The notes below the pieces were generated by a model. The model did no database searches. It was not told the DNA's origin and worked only from the letters and a program-made list of their open reading frames with translations. A stretch of 64,000 nucleotides of DNA from NCEH01 sp040049195 (GTDB lineage: Bacteria; Pseudomonadota; Alphaproteobacteria; Rhizobiales; Xanthobacteraceae), in NCBI RefSeq assembly GCF_040049195.1, contig NZ_JBDZDL010000001.1. One strand, given 5' to 3'. The position numbers and the translations under genes were made by a program. Positions 51,586 to 60,596 of this stretch are shown here, in pieces. Positions within the stretch are counted from its first letter, which is position 1; each line of letters begins with the position of its first letter.

Positions 51586-52755
51586 ATGATGTCGCGCGCC
51601 GACCGGACCGTGCTCAGCGAATGGTGGTGGACCGTCGACCGCCTGCTGCTCGGCACGCTGTTCACCCTCATCGTCATTGGCATCGTGCTGTGCCTCGCCG
51701 CCAGCCCGCCGGTGGCGGCGCGCCTCGGCATCGCCGATCCGTTCCATTTCGTGAACCGGCAGGTCCTGTTCCTGATTCCGGCAATCGCGGTGATGCTGTT
51801 CACCTCCTTCCTGTCGCCGCGCACGATCCGCCGGGTCTGCATCGTGGTGTTCCTGATCTGCCTGGTGCTGCTGTTCGCGACTTTGGTGATCGGCCCGGAG
51901 GTGAAGGGCGCGCGGCGCTGGCTGAACATCGGCCCGATCACCGTGCAGCCGTCCGAATTTCTCAAGCCCGCCTTCGTCGTGCTGGCGGCTTGGCTTTTCT
52001 CCGAAAGCAGCAAGCGCCCGGAAATGCCGGCCCAATTGCTGGCGGTCGCGCTGCTCGGCAGCGTAATGCTGCCGCTGGTGATGCAGCCCGATTTCGGCCA
52101 GACCATGCTGGTGGTGCTGGTGTGGGGCGCGCTGTTCTTCCTCGCCGGCCTGCGCTGGATCTGGATGGTGGGGCTCATCGGCTTCGGCGTGGGCGGCGCC
52201 GTGCTGGCCTATAATGTCGTGCCCCATGTGAAAAAGCGCATCGACCGCTTCCTCGATCCGGCCTCCGGCGACACCTATCAGATCGATACCGCGCTGGAGA
52301 GCTTCCGCCATGGCGGCTGGTTCGGCCAGGGGCCCGGCGAGGGCACGGTCAAGCGCATCCTGCCCGACGGGCATACGGATTTCGTGTTCGCGGTGGCGGC
52401 GGAGGAATTCGGCATCATCCTCTGCCTCATCCTGCTGGCGTTGTTCGCCTTCGTGATCCTGCGCAGCCTCACCCGCGCCCTGGACGAGCAGGACCCGTTC
52501 GCCCGTTTCGCCGCCACCGGGCTGGCGCTGCTGTTCGGCCTCCAGGCCTCCATCAACATGGCGGTGAACGTGCACCTGATGCCCGCGAAGGGCATGACGC
52601 TGCCCTTCATCTCCTATGGCGGCTCCTCGCTGATCTCGCTCGCCTTCGGCATGGGCATGCTGCTCGCCCTCTCCCGGCGACGACCAGGCGCGGCCGCGCT
52701 GGCGGCGCTGAGCGAGCCCGCGACGGAACCGCAGGGGCGTCAGGCGACGGCATGA
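51586..52755 (+). CDS. ftsW: septal peptidoglycan polymerase FtsW (SEDS)
   Basis: 389 residues with about ten helices. SEDS signatures GARRWLNIGPITVQPSEFLKP (given as the region near residues 110-130), QPDFGQTML, GHTDFVFAVAAEEFG and FISYGGSSLI are present. FtsW polymerises lipid II into septal glycan together with FtsI. The ATG at 51586 follows GGAG by about 10 nt; a second ATG directly follows. It starts the second dcw block and is not preceded by murD as is usual. Confidence 0.95.
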   Translation: MMSRADRTVLSEWWWTVDRLLLGTLFTLIVIGIVLCLAASPPVAARLGIADPFHFVNRQVLFLIPAIAVMLFTSFLSPRTIRRVCIVVFLICLVLLFATLVIGPEVKGARRWLNIGPITVQPSEFLKPAFVVLAAWLFSESSKRPEMPAQLLAVALLGSVMLPLVMQPDFGQTMLVVLVWGALFFLAGLRWIWMVGLIGFGVGGAVLAYNVVPHVKKRIDRFLDPASGDTYQIDTALESFRHGGWFGQGPGEGTVKRILPDGHTDFVFAVAAEEFGIILCLILLALFAFVILRSLTRALDEQDPFARFAATGLALLFGLQASINMAVNVHLMPAKGMTLPFISYGGSSLISLAFGMGMLLALSRRRPGAAALAALSEPATEPQGRQATA

Positions 52756-53876
52756 GCAAGCCCTTGATCCTGCTGGCTGCCGGGGGAACCGGCGGCCATT
52801 TGTTTCCCGCCGAGGCGCTGGCCCATGTCCTGCAACGGCGCGGCTATGACGTCGATCTCGTCACCGACAGCCGGGCCGCGCGCTATGCGGGCCATTTTCC
52901 GGCGCGGCAGGTCCACGTGTTGCCGGCCGATACGGTGCGGAGCCGCTCCCCGGTGGCCATGGCGAAAACCCTCTTCACCTTGCTGCGGGGCCTGCTCAGC
53001 GGCCTGGCGCTGATGCGGCGGCTGAAGCCGGCGGTGGTCGTGGGCTTCGGCGGTTATCCCACCTTGCCGCCCGTGCTTTCCGCCACCTTCTCCGGCGTGC
53101 CGAGCCTCATTCACGAGGCGAACGGCGTGCTCGGGCGCGCGAACCGCCTGCTGGCGGCGCGCGTGAGCGCCATCGCGACCGGCTTTCCCAACATTCTCGC
53201 CAATGAACCGGATCTCGCGCGCAAGACGATATTCACCGGCAATCCCCTGCGCCCCTCGGTGCAGGAGGCCGCCGGGCTCAGGTTCGACGCGCCCGAGGTG
53301 AGCAGCCCGCTGCGTCTGCTGGTGTTCGGCGGCAGCCAGGGCGCGCGCGTGATGGCGGACGTGGTGCCGCAGGCGGTGGCGCGCCTCAATGGCGATCTGC
53401 GCGCGCGGCTGTCCGTGGTCCAGCAGGCCCGCGCGGAGGATCTGGAGCGGGTGCGCAAGAATTACCAGGATTTCCACGTCCACGCCGAGGTCGCGCCCTT
53501 TTTCGACGACCTGCCGGCGCGCATGGGCCGGGCCCATCTGGTGATCGCACGCTCGGGCGCATCCACGGTGGCGGAGCTTGCGGCCATCGGGCGTCCGGCC
53601 ATTCTGGTGCCGCTGCCGAACGCCCTTGATCAGGACCAGGCGGCCAATGCCCGATCCCTCGAAGCCATCGGCGCCGCCCAGGTGATGGCGCAATCCACCT
53701 TCACGCCCGAGCGGCTCGCTGCGGCGCTTTCGACCTTCGGCGCCGACCCCCGTGCATTGACGAACATGGCGCAAGCAGCCAGAAGCGCCGGCACGCTCGA
53801 CGCCGCCGAACATCTGGCCGACGTTGTCGTGCATCTGGCAGGGGGGGCGCCCATCGCCACCTATCGAGGACATTGA
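52752..53876 (+). CDS. murG: lipid II synthase MurG
   Basis: 374 residues of the GT28 family: N-terminal GGTGGHLFPAEALA, GFGGYPTLPP, IHEANGVLGRANR, GGSQGARV and the C-terminal SGASTVAELAAIGRPAILVPLP. MurG adds GlcNAc to lipid I on the inner membrane face. The ATG overlaps the ftsW stop (ATGA). Confidence 0.97.
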   Translation: MSKPLILLAAGGTGGHLFPAEALAHVLQRRGYDVDLVTDSRAARYAGHFPARQVHVLPADTVRSRSPVAMAKTLFTLLRGLLSGLALMRRLKPAVVVGFGGYPTLPPVLSATFSGVPSLIHEANGVLGRANRLLAARVSAIATGFPNILANEPDLARKTIFTGNPLRPSVQEAAGLRFDAPEVSSPLRLLVFGGSQGARVMADVVPQAVARLNGDLRARLSVVQQARAEDLERVRKNYQDFHVHAEVAPFFDDLPARMGRAHLVIARSGASTVAELAAIGRPAILVPLPNALDQDQAANARSLEAIGAAQVMAQSTFTPERLAAALSTFGADPRALTNMAQAARSAGTLDAAEHLADVVVHLAGGAPIATYRGH

Positions 53877-53878
53877 GA

Positions 53879-55294
53879 ATGAAGCTTCCGCAGGCGCTTG
53901 GCTCCATCCACTTCATCGGCATCGGCGGCATCGGCATGAGCGGCATCGCCGAGGTGCTGCACAATCTGGGCTACCAGGTGCAGGGCTCGGATGTGGCCGA
54001 GAACGCCAATGTGAAGCGCCTGCGCGACGAGGGCATCAAGGTGGTGGTCGGCCATCGGGCCGAGAATGTGGACCAGGCCGACGTGGTGGTGGTGTCCTCC
54101 GCCATCAAGCGCGACAATCCCGAACTGCAGGCCGCGCGCGCCAAGCGCCTGCCGGTGGTGCGGCGCGCGGAAATGCTCGCGGAACTGATGCGGCTGAAGA
54201 GCTGCGTCGCCATCGCCGGCACCCACGGCAAGACCACCACCACCTCGCTCGTCGCGACCCTGCTGGACGCGGGCGCCATGGACCCCACCGTCATCAATGG
54301 CGGCATCATCAATGCCTATGGCACCAATGCCCGCCTCGGCGCGGGTGAATGGATGGTGGTGGAGGCGGACGAGAGCGACGGCACCTTCCTCAAGCTGCCG
54401 GCGGAAGTGGCCATCGTCACCAATATCGATCCCGAGCACCTCGATCATTTCAAGACCTTCGACAAGGTGCAGGAGGCGTTCAAGGCGTTCGTGGAGAACG
54501 TGCCGTTCTATGGCTTCGCGGTCATGTGCATCGACCATCCGGTGGTTCAGGCGCTGGTCGGCCGCATCGAGGACCGCCGCATCATCACCTATGGCGAGAA
54601 CCCGCAGGCCGATGTGCGGCTGGTGAATGTGGATCTCAAGGGCGGCGTGACGAAGTTCGACGTGGTGTTCCGCGACCGCAGCGGGGAGACCCTGAGCCAT
54701 ATCGAGGGCTTCCGCCTGCCCATGCCGGGCCGGCACAATGCGCTGAACGCGACCGCCGCCATCGCGGTCGCCCGCGAACTGGGGGTTCCGGACGCGCGCA
54801 TCCTGGAGGCGATCTCCCAGTTCGGCGGCGTAAAGCGGCGGTTCACCCGCACCGGCGAATGGAACGGCGTCGCCATCTTCGACGATTACGGCCACCATCC
54901 GGTGGAGATTGCCGCGGTGCTGCGGGCCGCTCGGGCCGCGAGCGAGGGGCAGGTGATCGCGGTGGTGCAACCGCACCGTTATTCCCGTCTCGCTTCGCTG
55001 TTCGACGATTTCTCCACCTGTTTCAACGACGCCGACCATGTGATCGTCGCGCCGGTCTATGCGGCCGGCGAAAGCCCGATTCCCGGAGCGGACCGGGACC
55101 ATCTGGTGCAGGGCCTGCGTGCCCATGGCCACCGCAGCGTCACCGCGCTGGAAGGGCCGGAGGCCCTGGCGGGGATCGTCAGCGGGCTGGCCAAGCCGGG
55201 GGATTACGTGATCTGCCTCGGGGCCGGCACCATCACGCAATGGGCCTATGCGCTGCCCGGCGAACTGGAGGCGCTGGCGCCCGCCGGCGGCTAA
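53879..55294 (+). CDS. murC: UDP-N-acetylmuramate:L-alanine ligase
   Basis: 471 residues. FIGIGGIGMSGIAEVL, the ATP loop AGTHGKTTTTS, EADESDGTFL and DDYGHHPVEI identify MurC, the first amino acid ligase of the pathway. The ATG lies 2 nt after the murG stop; a TTG overlapping that stop is also in frame. GAGGA sits before it. Followed 79 nt later by the CDF gene and not directly by murB. Confidence 0.97.
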   Translation: MKLPQALGSIHFIGIGGIGMSGIAEVLHNLGYQVQGSDVAENANVKRLRDEGIKVVVGHRAENVDQADVVVVSSAIKRDNPELQAARAKRLPVVRRAEMLAELMRLKSCVAIAGTHGKTTTTSLVATLLDAGAMDPTVINGGIINAYGTNARLGAGEWMVVEADESDGTFLKLPAEVAIVTNIDPEHLDHFKTFDKVQEAFKAFVENVPFYGFAVMCIDHPVVQALVGRIEDRRIITYGENPQADVRLVNVDLKGGVTKFDVVFRDRSGETLSHIEGFRLPMPGRHNALNATAAIAVARELGVPDARILEAISQFGGVKRRFTRTGEWNGVAIFDDYGHHPVEIAAVLRAARAASEGQVIAVVQPHRYSRLASLFDDFSTCFNDADHVIVAPVYAAGESPIPGADRDHLVQGLRAHGHRSVTALEGPEALAGIVSGLAKPGDYVICLGAGTITQWAYALPGELEALAPAGG

Positions 55295-55373
55295 GGCTGC
55301 GCTGCAGGTTGCGCTGCGGCGTCGGACCGGATAGGCAAGCGGCGTTCAAGACACCGCCCGTCCGGAGACGATT

Positions 55374-56261
55374 ATGAACCGCACGCTCTGGATCGCGGTC
55401 GGCAGCGTATTTATAGGCATCGTGGTGCTGGCGCTGAAGAGCGCGGCCTATTGGGTCACCGGCTCCATCGCCCTTCTGTCCGATGCCCTTGAAAGCATCA
55501 TCAACGTGGCGGCGGCGCTTGCCGCCTTGGTGGCGCTGAAGATCAGCGCCCGCCCGGCGGACGACAACCACCCCTTCGGCCATCACAAGGCGGAATATAT
55601 TTCCGCCGTGCTGGAAGGCGTGCTGATCGTGGTGGCGGCGGGCTCGATCCTGCGCGAGGCCTATTTCGGCCTGCTCGACCCGCGCTTTCCCGAACAGCCG
55701 CTGAACGGCATGCTGCTCAACGGCGGCGCGACCATCATCAACGCCGTGTGGTGCATGGTTCTGCTGCGCACGGGCCGCGCTTTGCGCTCGCCGGCCCTGG
55801 TGGCGGACGGCAAGCATCTGATGAGCGACGTGGTCACCTCGCTCGGGGTGCTGGCCGGCTTCGTGCTGGTGCCGATCACCGGCTGGCCGGTGCTGGACCC
55901 GCTGCTGGCGGGCATCGTGGCGCTGAACATCCTGTGGACCGGCTGGGGCCTGATGAAGGAATCGGTCGGCGGCCTCATGGATGCCGCCCCGCCGCCGGAG
56001 GTGGTGGCGGCCATTCGCGAACTCGTCTCCACCCATGCCGACGGCGCCCTGGAGGCGCACGATCTGCGCACCCGCCACGCCGGGCGCATCACGTTCGTGG
56101 AATTCCACCTCGTCGTGCCCGGCGACATGACCGTCGCCGCCGCCCACGAGATCTGCGACCGCATCGAGCGCGCGTTCGCGAAAGACATGGACCATGCCAT
56201 CGTCACCATCCATGTGGAACCGGAAGGCGAGGCGAAGCACCGCGGCGTCGTGGTGGTGTAG
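55374..56261 (+). CDS. cation diffusion facilitator family transporter (FieF-like)
   Basis: 295 residues with six membrane helices and a C-terminal cytoplasmic domain. The transport metal site is formed by SDALES in helix 2 and the DGKHLMSDV stretch in helix 5; the HPFGHHKAEY loop and the C-terminal EFHLVVPG are also family features. It exports divalent metals such as Zn, Fe or Mn by proton exchange; specificity cannot be read from sequence alone. The gene interrupts murC-murB. Confidence 0.9.
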   Translation: MNRTLWIAVGSVFIGIVVLALKSAAYWVTGSIALLSDALESIINVAAALAALVALKISARPADDNHPFGHHKAEYISAVLEGVLIVVAAGSILREAYFGLLDPRFPEQPLNGMLLNGGATIINAVWCMVLLRTGRALRSPALVADGKHLMSDVVTSLGVLAGFVLVPITGWPVLDPLLAGIVALNILWTGWGLMKESVGGLMDAAPPPEVVAAIRELVSTHADGALEAHDLRTRHAGRITFVEFHLVVPGDMTVAAAHEICDRIERAFAKDMDHAIVTIHVEPEGEAKHRGVVVV

Positions 56262-56304
56262 GGCCAAGGTTGGCTTTCGCGGCGCGGCGTTCTAAACGCT
56301 CCCC

Positions 56305-57240
56305 ATGTCCGCGACCTCGCCCTTTCCCGATCTTGTGCCCGAACTGACCGCGCGCCTGCCGCAGCTGCGGGGCCGCCTCTCGGCCAATGCCGCCCTCGCG
56401 GACCTCACCTGGTTCCGGGTCGGCGGTCCGGCGCAGGTGCTGTTCGTGCCCGCGGACGAGGCGGACCTCGCCTATGCGCTGGCGCATCTGCCGGCCCATG
56501 TGCCGGTCACCGTGATCGGCCTCGGCTCCAACCTGATCGTGCGCGACGGCGGCGTGCCGGGCGTGGTGATCCGGCTCGGCAAGGGGTTCGGGGATCTGAG
56601 TGTCACCGGAACGCAAGTTCTGGCCGGCGCCGGTGTGCCGGATGTGAAGGTGGCGCGCGCGGCGGCGGATGCCGGATTGAAGGGTCTCGCCTTCCTGCGC
56701 GGCATTCCCGGCGCGGTCGGCGGCGTGCTGCGCATGAACGGCGGCGCCTATGGCGGCGAGACCAAGGATGCGCTCGTCTCCTGCCGGGCGGTGGACCGGA
56801 CCGGCGTGGTCCACGTCCTCTCCAATGCCGACATGGGCTTCACCTATCGCCACAGTGCCGCGCCGGAGGATTTCATCTTCACCCAGGCGGTGTTTGTGGG
56901 CACGCCGGGGGATGCGGCCGAGATCGCCGCCGAGATGGACCGCATCACCTCCTCACGGGAGGCGACCCAGCCCATCAAGAGCCGCACCGGGGGCTCCACC
57001 TTCAAGAACCCGCCCGGCGCCAAGGCCTGGCAATTGGTGGATGCCGCCGGCTGTCGCGGGCTGGTGGTTGGGCGGGCCCAAGTTTCCGAGATGCACACGA
57101 ATTTCCTGATCAATCTCGGCGGCGCCACCGCAGCGGACATCGAGGCGCTGGGCGAGGAAGTGCGCCGGCGCGTGCTGGAGACCTCCGGCGTGACGCTGGA
57201 ATGGGAGATCAAGCGCATCGGCATTCCCGCGCCGCTTTAG
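56305..57240 (+). CDS. murB: UDP-N-acetylenolpyruvoylglucosamine reductase
   Basis: 311 residues, type I MurB-like flavoprotein: TWFRVGGPAQVLFVP, GLGSNLIVRDGG, RGIPGAVGG, NGGAYGGETKD, and the SRTGGSTFKNP segment with the catalytic serine. It reduces the enolpyruvyl group to give UDP-MurNAc. It starts 43 nt after the CDF gene. Confidence 0.96.
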   Translation: MSATSPFPDLVPELTARLPQLRGRLSANAALADLTWFRVGGPAQVLFVPADEADLAYALAHLPAHVPVTVIGLGSNLIVRDGGVPGVVIRLGKGFGDLSVTGTQVLAGAGVPDVKVARAAADAGLKGLAFLRGIPGAVGGVLRMNGGAYGGETKDALVSCRAVDRTGVVHVLSNADMGFTYRHSAAPEDFIFTQAVFVGTPGDAAEIAAEMDRITSSREATQPIKSRTGGSTFKNPPGAKAWQLVDAAGCRGLVVGRAQVSEMHTNFLINLGGATAADIEALGEEVRRRVLETSGVTLEWEIKRIGIPAPL

Positions 57241-57307
57241 GGAATTGCAAAGGCTGTGCGGCTTTAGATGGCGTGCCCGGGCCGGGCGGCGCCGAGGGAC
57301 AGGCAAG

Positions 57308-58228
57308 ATGAGTAAACACGTCGCAGTGCTGATGGGCGGCTGGTCGGCCGAGCGGGAGGTCTCCTTGCGGTCGGGCGAAGCCTGCGCCGTGGTGCTGGAG
57401 GCCGCCGGCTATCGCGTGACGCGGGTGGACGTGAAGCGTGACGTGGCCGAGGTGCTCGCCCGCCTCAAGCCGGACGTCGCCCTGAACGTGCTGCATGGCT
57501 GCCCCGGCGAGGATGGGACGATCCAGGGCATCCTGGAAATTCTGCGCATTCCCTATTCCCATTCCGGCGTCCTCGCCTCGGCGCTGGCCATGGACAAGGC
57601 GCAGGCGAAGATCGTGATGGCGGCAGCCGGCGTGCCGGTGCCGTTTGGCCGGGTGGTCAGCCGCGCCGAAGCGGCGCGAGCCCATGTCATGGAGCCGCCT
57701 TATGTGCTGAAGCCGGTGGCGGAGGGGTCGAGCGTCGGCGTGTTCATCGTGCGCGAGGACCAAGCGCACCCCCCGCAGGAACTGACGCGGGCCGACTGGC
57801 CCCACGGCGAGAGCCTGCTGGCGGAGCGGTTCATTCCCGGCCTGGAGCTGACCTGCGCGGTGATCCGCGAGGAAGCCACGGGCGTCATCGAGATCGAGTC
57901 GACCCAGGCTTTTTACGATTACGAATCCAAATATGCACCGGGTGGCTCGCGGCACATTCTTCCTGCCCGGATTTTACCCGAAGTTTACCAACAGGCGCGG
58001 ATATTTACGCTCGCGGCACACAAGGCACTCGGGTGCCGGGGCGTCTCGCGTGCGGACTTCCGATACGACGAAAATGCTGGCGAAGGCGCCGGCCTGATCT
58101 GTCTGGAAGTCAACACGCAACCCGGCATGACCGAGACCTCCCTGGTGCCCGAACTGGCAGCCCACGCGGGCATATCGTTCGGCGAGCTTGTGACATGGAT
58201 GGTGGAGGACGCATCGCTGAATCGGTAA
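57308..58228 (+). CDS. ddl: D-alanine:D-alanine ligase
   Basis: 306 residues, ATP-grasp. MGGWSAEREVSLRSG at the N-terminus, LHGCPGEDGTIQGILE, YVLKPVAEGSSVGVF and LEVNTQPGMTETS are diagnostic of Ddl. It makes the D-Ala-D-Ala used by MurF. The ATG at 57308 gives the family start. Its last 34 nt overlap the start of ftsQ in another frame. Confidence 0.96.
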   Translation: MSKHVAVLMGGWSAEREVSLRSGEACAVVLEAAGYRVTRVDVKRDVAEVLARLKPDVALNVLHGCPGEDGTIQGILEILRIPYSHSGVLASALAMDKAQAKIVMAAAGVPVPFGRVVSRAEAARAHVMEPPYVLKPVAEGSSVGVFIVREDQAHPPQELTRADWPHGESLLAERFIPGLELTCAVIREEATGVIEIESTQAFYDYESKYAPGGSRHILPARILPEVYQQARIFTLAAHKALGCRGVSRADFRYDENAGEGAGLICLEVNTQPGMTETSLVPELAAHAGISFGELVTWMVEDASLNR

Positions 58229-59187
58229 GGGAGCGCCCGCGCGGGCCGCGCCCGGGCACGAACCCGCCTGTCGCATCCGCCGGCCGCAAGCCGGTGCGGC
58301 CCCAGCCGATGCGCGAGCCCCCGCCGCCCCGCCGCATCGCCTTGTTCCTGCGCCGCATGACGGTGCGCCTCGGCGCCTCGCGATTCGGCCGGCGCGGCGC
58401 CGCTTTGCTCAGTCTCGTCGTGATCGGCGGCTTTACGGCCTATGGCGTGGTGCTCGGCGGCCATGTGGAGGAAGCCCACGAATTCGTCGTCGACATGGGC
58501 GACGCGGCAGCCAACATCGCCGGCTTCAAGATCGCCCAGGTCAATCTCTCCGGCCAGAATCACGTCACGCCGTCGGAAATCCTGGCGGCGGCGGGCATCA
58601 AGCCGACCACCTCCATCCTGTTCGTGAATGCGGACGAGACCCGCGCGCGGCTGGAATCCATGCCCTGGATCGCCAGCGCCAGCGTGCGCAAGCTCTATCC
58701 CGACCGCGTGGACATCCACGTGGTGGAGCGCGAGGCCTATGCGCTCTGGCAGATGAACGGCCAGATCAACGTCATCGCCAAGGACGGCACCCCGATCGCC
58801 CCCTATTCGGACGATCCGCGCTACGTGAACCTGCCGATCGTGGTGGGAGAGGGCGCGCAGGAGCAAGTGGGCGAAATCGTCGATGCGCTCGCCCGCGTTC
58901 CCGCCGTGCGCGACCAGGTGCGTGCCGCCATCCTGGTGGCCGAGCGCCGCTGGACGCTGAAGCTGCGCAACGGCATCGACGTGCGCCTGCCCGAAGGACC
59001 GGTGGACGACGCGCTGCTCCAGCTCGCCGACCTCGACCGCGACAAGAAACTGCTCACCCGCGACATCACCATCGTCGACTTGCGCCTGCCCGACCGGGTG
59101 GTCGTGCGCCTGTCCGACGCTGCCGCCGATGCCCGCGCCCAGATGCTGAAGGCCCGCGCGAAGGCCAAGAAAGGAGGCGCCGCGTGA
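58195..59187 (+). CDS. ftsQ: cell division protein FtsQ
   Basis: 330 residues. A cytoplasmic N-terminus of about 65 residues, rich in Arg and Pro, one membrane helix (AALLSLVVIGGFTAYGVVLGG), a POTRA domain (VNLSGQNHVTPSEILAAAG) and the FtsQ beta domain (ASVRKLYPDRVDIHVVEREAYALW). It nucleates the FtsQLB complex. The ATG at 58195 inside ddl gives MDGGGR, as in related alphaproteobacteria; a later ATG at 58309 is an alternative. Its stop overlaps the ftsA start. Confidence 0.92.
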   Translation: MDGGGRIAESVRERPRGPRPGTNPPVASAGRKPVRPQPMREPPPPRRIALFLRRMTVRLGASRFGRRGAALLSLVVIGGFTAYGVVLGGHVEEAHEFVVDMGDAAANIAGFKIAQVNLSGQNHVTPSEILAAAGIKPTTSILFVNADETRARLESMPWIASASVRKLYPDRVDIHVVEREAYALWQMNGQINVIAKDGTPIAPYSDDPRYVNLPIVVGEGAQEQVGEIVDALARVPAVRDQVRAAILVAERRWTLKLRNGIDVRLPEGPVDDALLQLADLDRDKKLLTRDITIVDLRLPDRVVVRLSDAAADARAQMLKARAKAKKGGAA

Positions 59188-60509
59188 GACATCGGCTCGC
59201 ACAAGGTTTCGCCCCGAAGATGCGTCCCATGCCGCCCAAGAAAAGCGGCATCATCGCGGTGCTCGATATCGGCACCAGCAAGATCGTCTGCGCCATCGCG
59301 CGCCTCAAGCCGCGCGGCTCCTCCGATGTGCTGCGCCGGCGCACCCATTCCATCGACGTGCTCGGCATCGGCCACACTCGCGCGCACGGCGTGAAGGGCG
59401 GGGCGGTGATCGACATGGCGCGCGCCGAGCTGGCGATTCGCCAGGCCGTGGACATGGCGGAACGGGCCTCGGGCGTGCAGATCGCCTCGGTGATTCTCGG
59501 CGTGTCCGGGGCGCGCTTGTCCTCGCAGCATTACGAGGCGGCGGTGCGCCTCACCGCCCCGGCGGTGGAGGAATTCGACATCCGCCGCGTGCTGGAGGCC
59601 GCCTCCACCTATGCCGTGGGCGACGGCCGGGCGGTGATGCACGCCCTGCCGGTGGGCTATTCGCTCGACGGCCGGCGCGGCATCGGCGAGCCGTGCGGCA
59701 TGCTTGGGCGCGAACTCGGCGTCGACATGCATGTGGTGACGGGCGACCTCACCTCGCTGAAGAATCTGGTGCTGTGCGTGGAGCGCTGCCATCTCGGCAT
59801 CGAGGCCATGGTGGCTGCGCCCTATGCGGCGGCGCTGTCCTCGCTGACCGACGATGAGATGGAACTCGGCGTCACCCTCATCGACATGGGGGCGGGCACC
59901 ACCACCTTCTCCATCGTGTCGGGCGGGCACTGCGTCTATGTGGACGGCATCGCGCTCGGCGGCCAGCACATCACCAACGATGTCGCACGCGGCCTGCCCG
60001 CGCGCCTCGCCGATGCGGAACGCCTGAAGGCGCTGCACGGCGCCGTGGTGGCGGTGTCGTCCGACGATCACGACATGCTGTCGATTCCCGCTTTGTCGGG
60101 CGACGAGCGCGACCATCCCCATTCGGTGCCGAAGTCGCGCCTTGTGACAATCGTTAAGCCGCGCGCCGAAGAAATCGTCGAATTGTTGCGCGATCGCCTC
60201 AAGGCCTCCGGACACGGGGGCGATGCGGGTCGCCGGCTGGTGCTCACCGGCGGCGCGGCGCAATTGCAGGGCCTGCCGGACCTGATGGCGCGGGTGATCG
60301 GCCCGCAGGTGAGAATCGGCCGCCCGCTTGGGGTTTCGCGCCTTCCCGAGGCCGCGCGCGGCGCGGCCTTCGCGGTCGCGGCGGGCCTGCTGGTCTATCC
60401 CCAGGTGGCGGGCCTCGAGCATTTCGAGCCCCGCCGCCGGCAGGCGGCCGGCGCGGAAGGCGGCACATATTTTGGCCGCGTCGGGCGCTGGTTGAGGGAC
60501 GGCTTTTAG
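59184..60509 (+). CDS. ftsA: cell division protein FtsA
   Basis: 441 residues, actin-like ATPase that tethers FtsZ to the membrane. IAVLDIGTSKIVCAIARL, the SHS2/1C insertion (VGYSLDGRRGI region), LIDMGAGTTTFSIV and TGGAAQLQGLPD phosphate loops are seen, and the C-terminus ends in an amphipathic RVGRWLRDGF helix for membrane binding. It starts at GTG overlapping the ftsQ stop (GTGA). Confidence 0.95.
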   Translation: MRHRLAQGFAPKMRPMPPKKSGIIAVLDIGTSKIVCAIARLKPRGSSDVLRRRTHSIDVLGIGHTRAHGVKGGAVIDMARAELAIRQAVDMAERASGVQIASVILGVSGARLSSQHYEAAVRLTAPAVEEFDIRRVLEAASTYAVGDGRAVMHALPVGYSLDGRRGIGEPCGMLGRELGVDMHVVTGDLTSLKNLVLCVERCHLGIEAMVAAPYAAALSSLTDDEMELGVTLIDMGAGTTTFSIVSGGHCVYVDGIALGGQHITNDVARGLPARLADAERLKALHGAVVAVSSDDHDMLSIPALSGDERDHPHSVPKSRLVTIVKPRAEEIVELLRDRLKASGHGGDAGRRLVLTGGAAQLQGLPDLMARVIGPQVRIGRPLGVSRLPEAARGAAFAVAAGLLVYPQVAGLEHFEPRRRQAAGAEGGTYFGRVGRWLRDGF

Positions 60510-60596
60510 AGATGGTTAACGGTATTCCCCTTAACAAAGGGGGGAGCCACGGATTCGGACGGCGTGCCGGCGCCCAGGGCGCGATGGAGTGGGAAC

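Noticed and set aside
51450..52178. Upstream extension of the lhr reading frame
   Set aside because: It runs antisense through ftsW and encodes Ser/Arg-rich sequence; the helicase family start fits the ATG at 51449.
60516..60534. Paired TTAA half-sites upstream of ftsZ as a CtrA box
   Set aside because: The spacing is 11 nt, not the 7 nt of the CtrA consensus.
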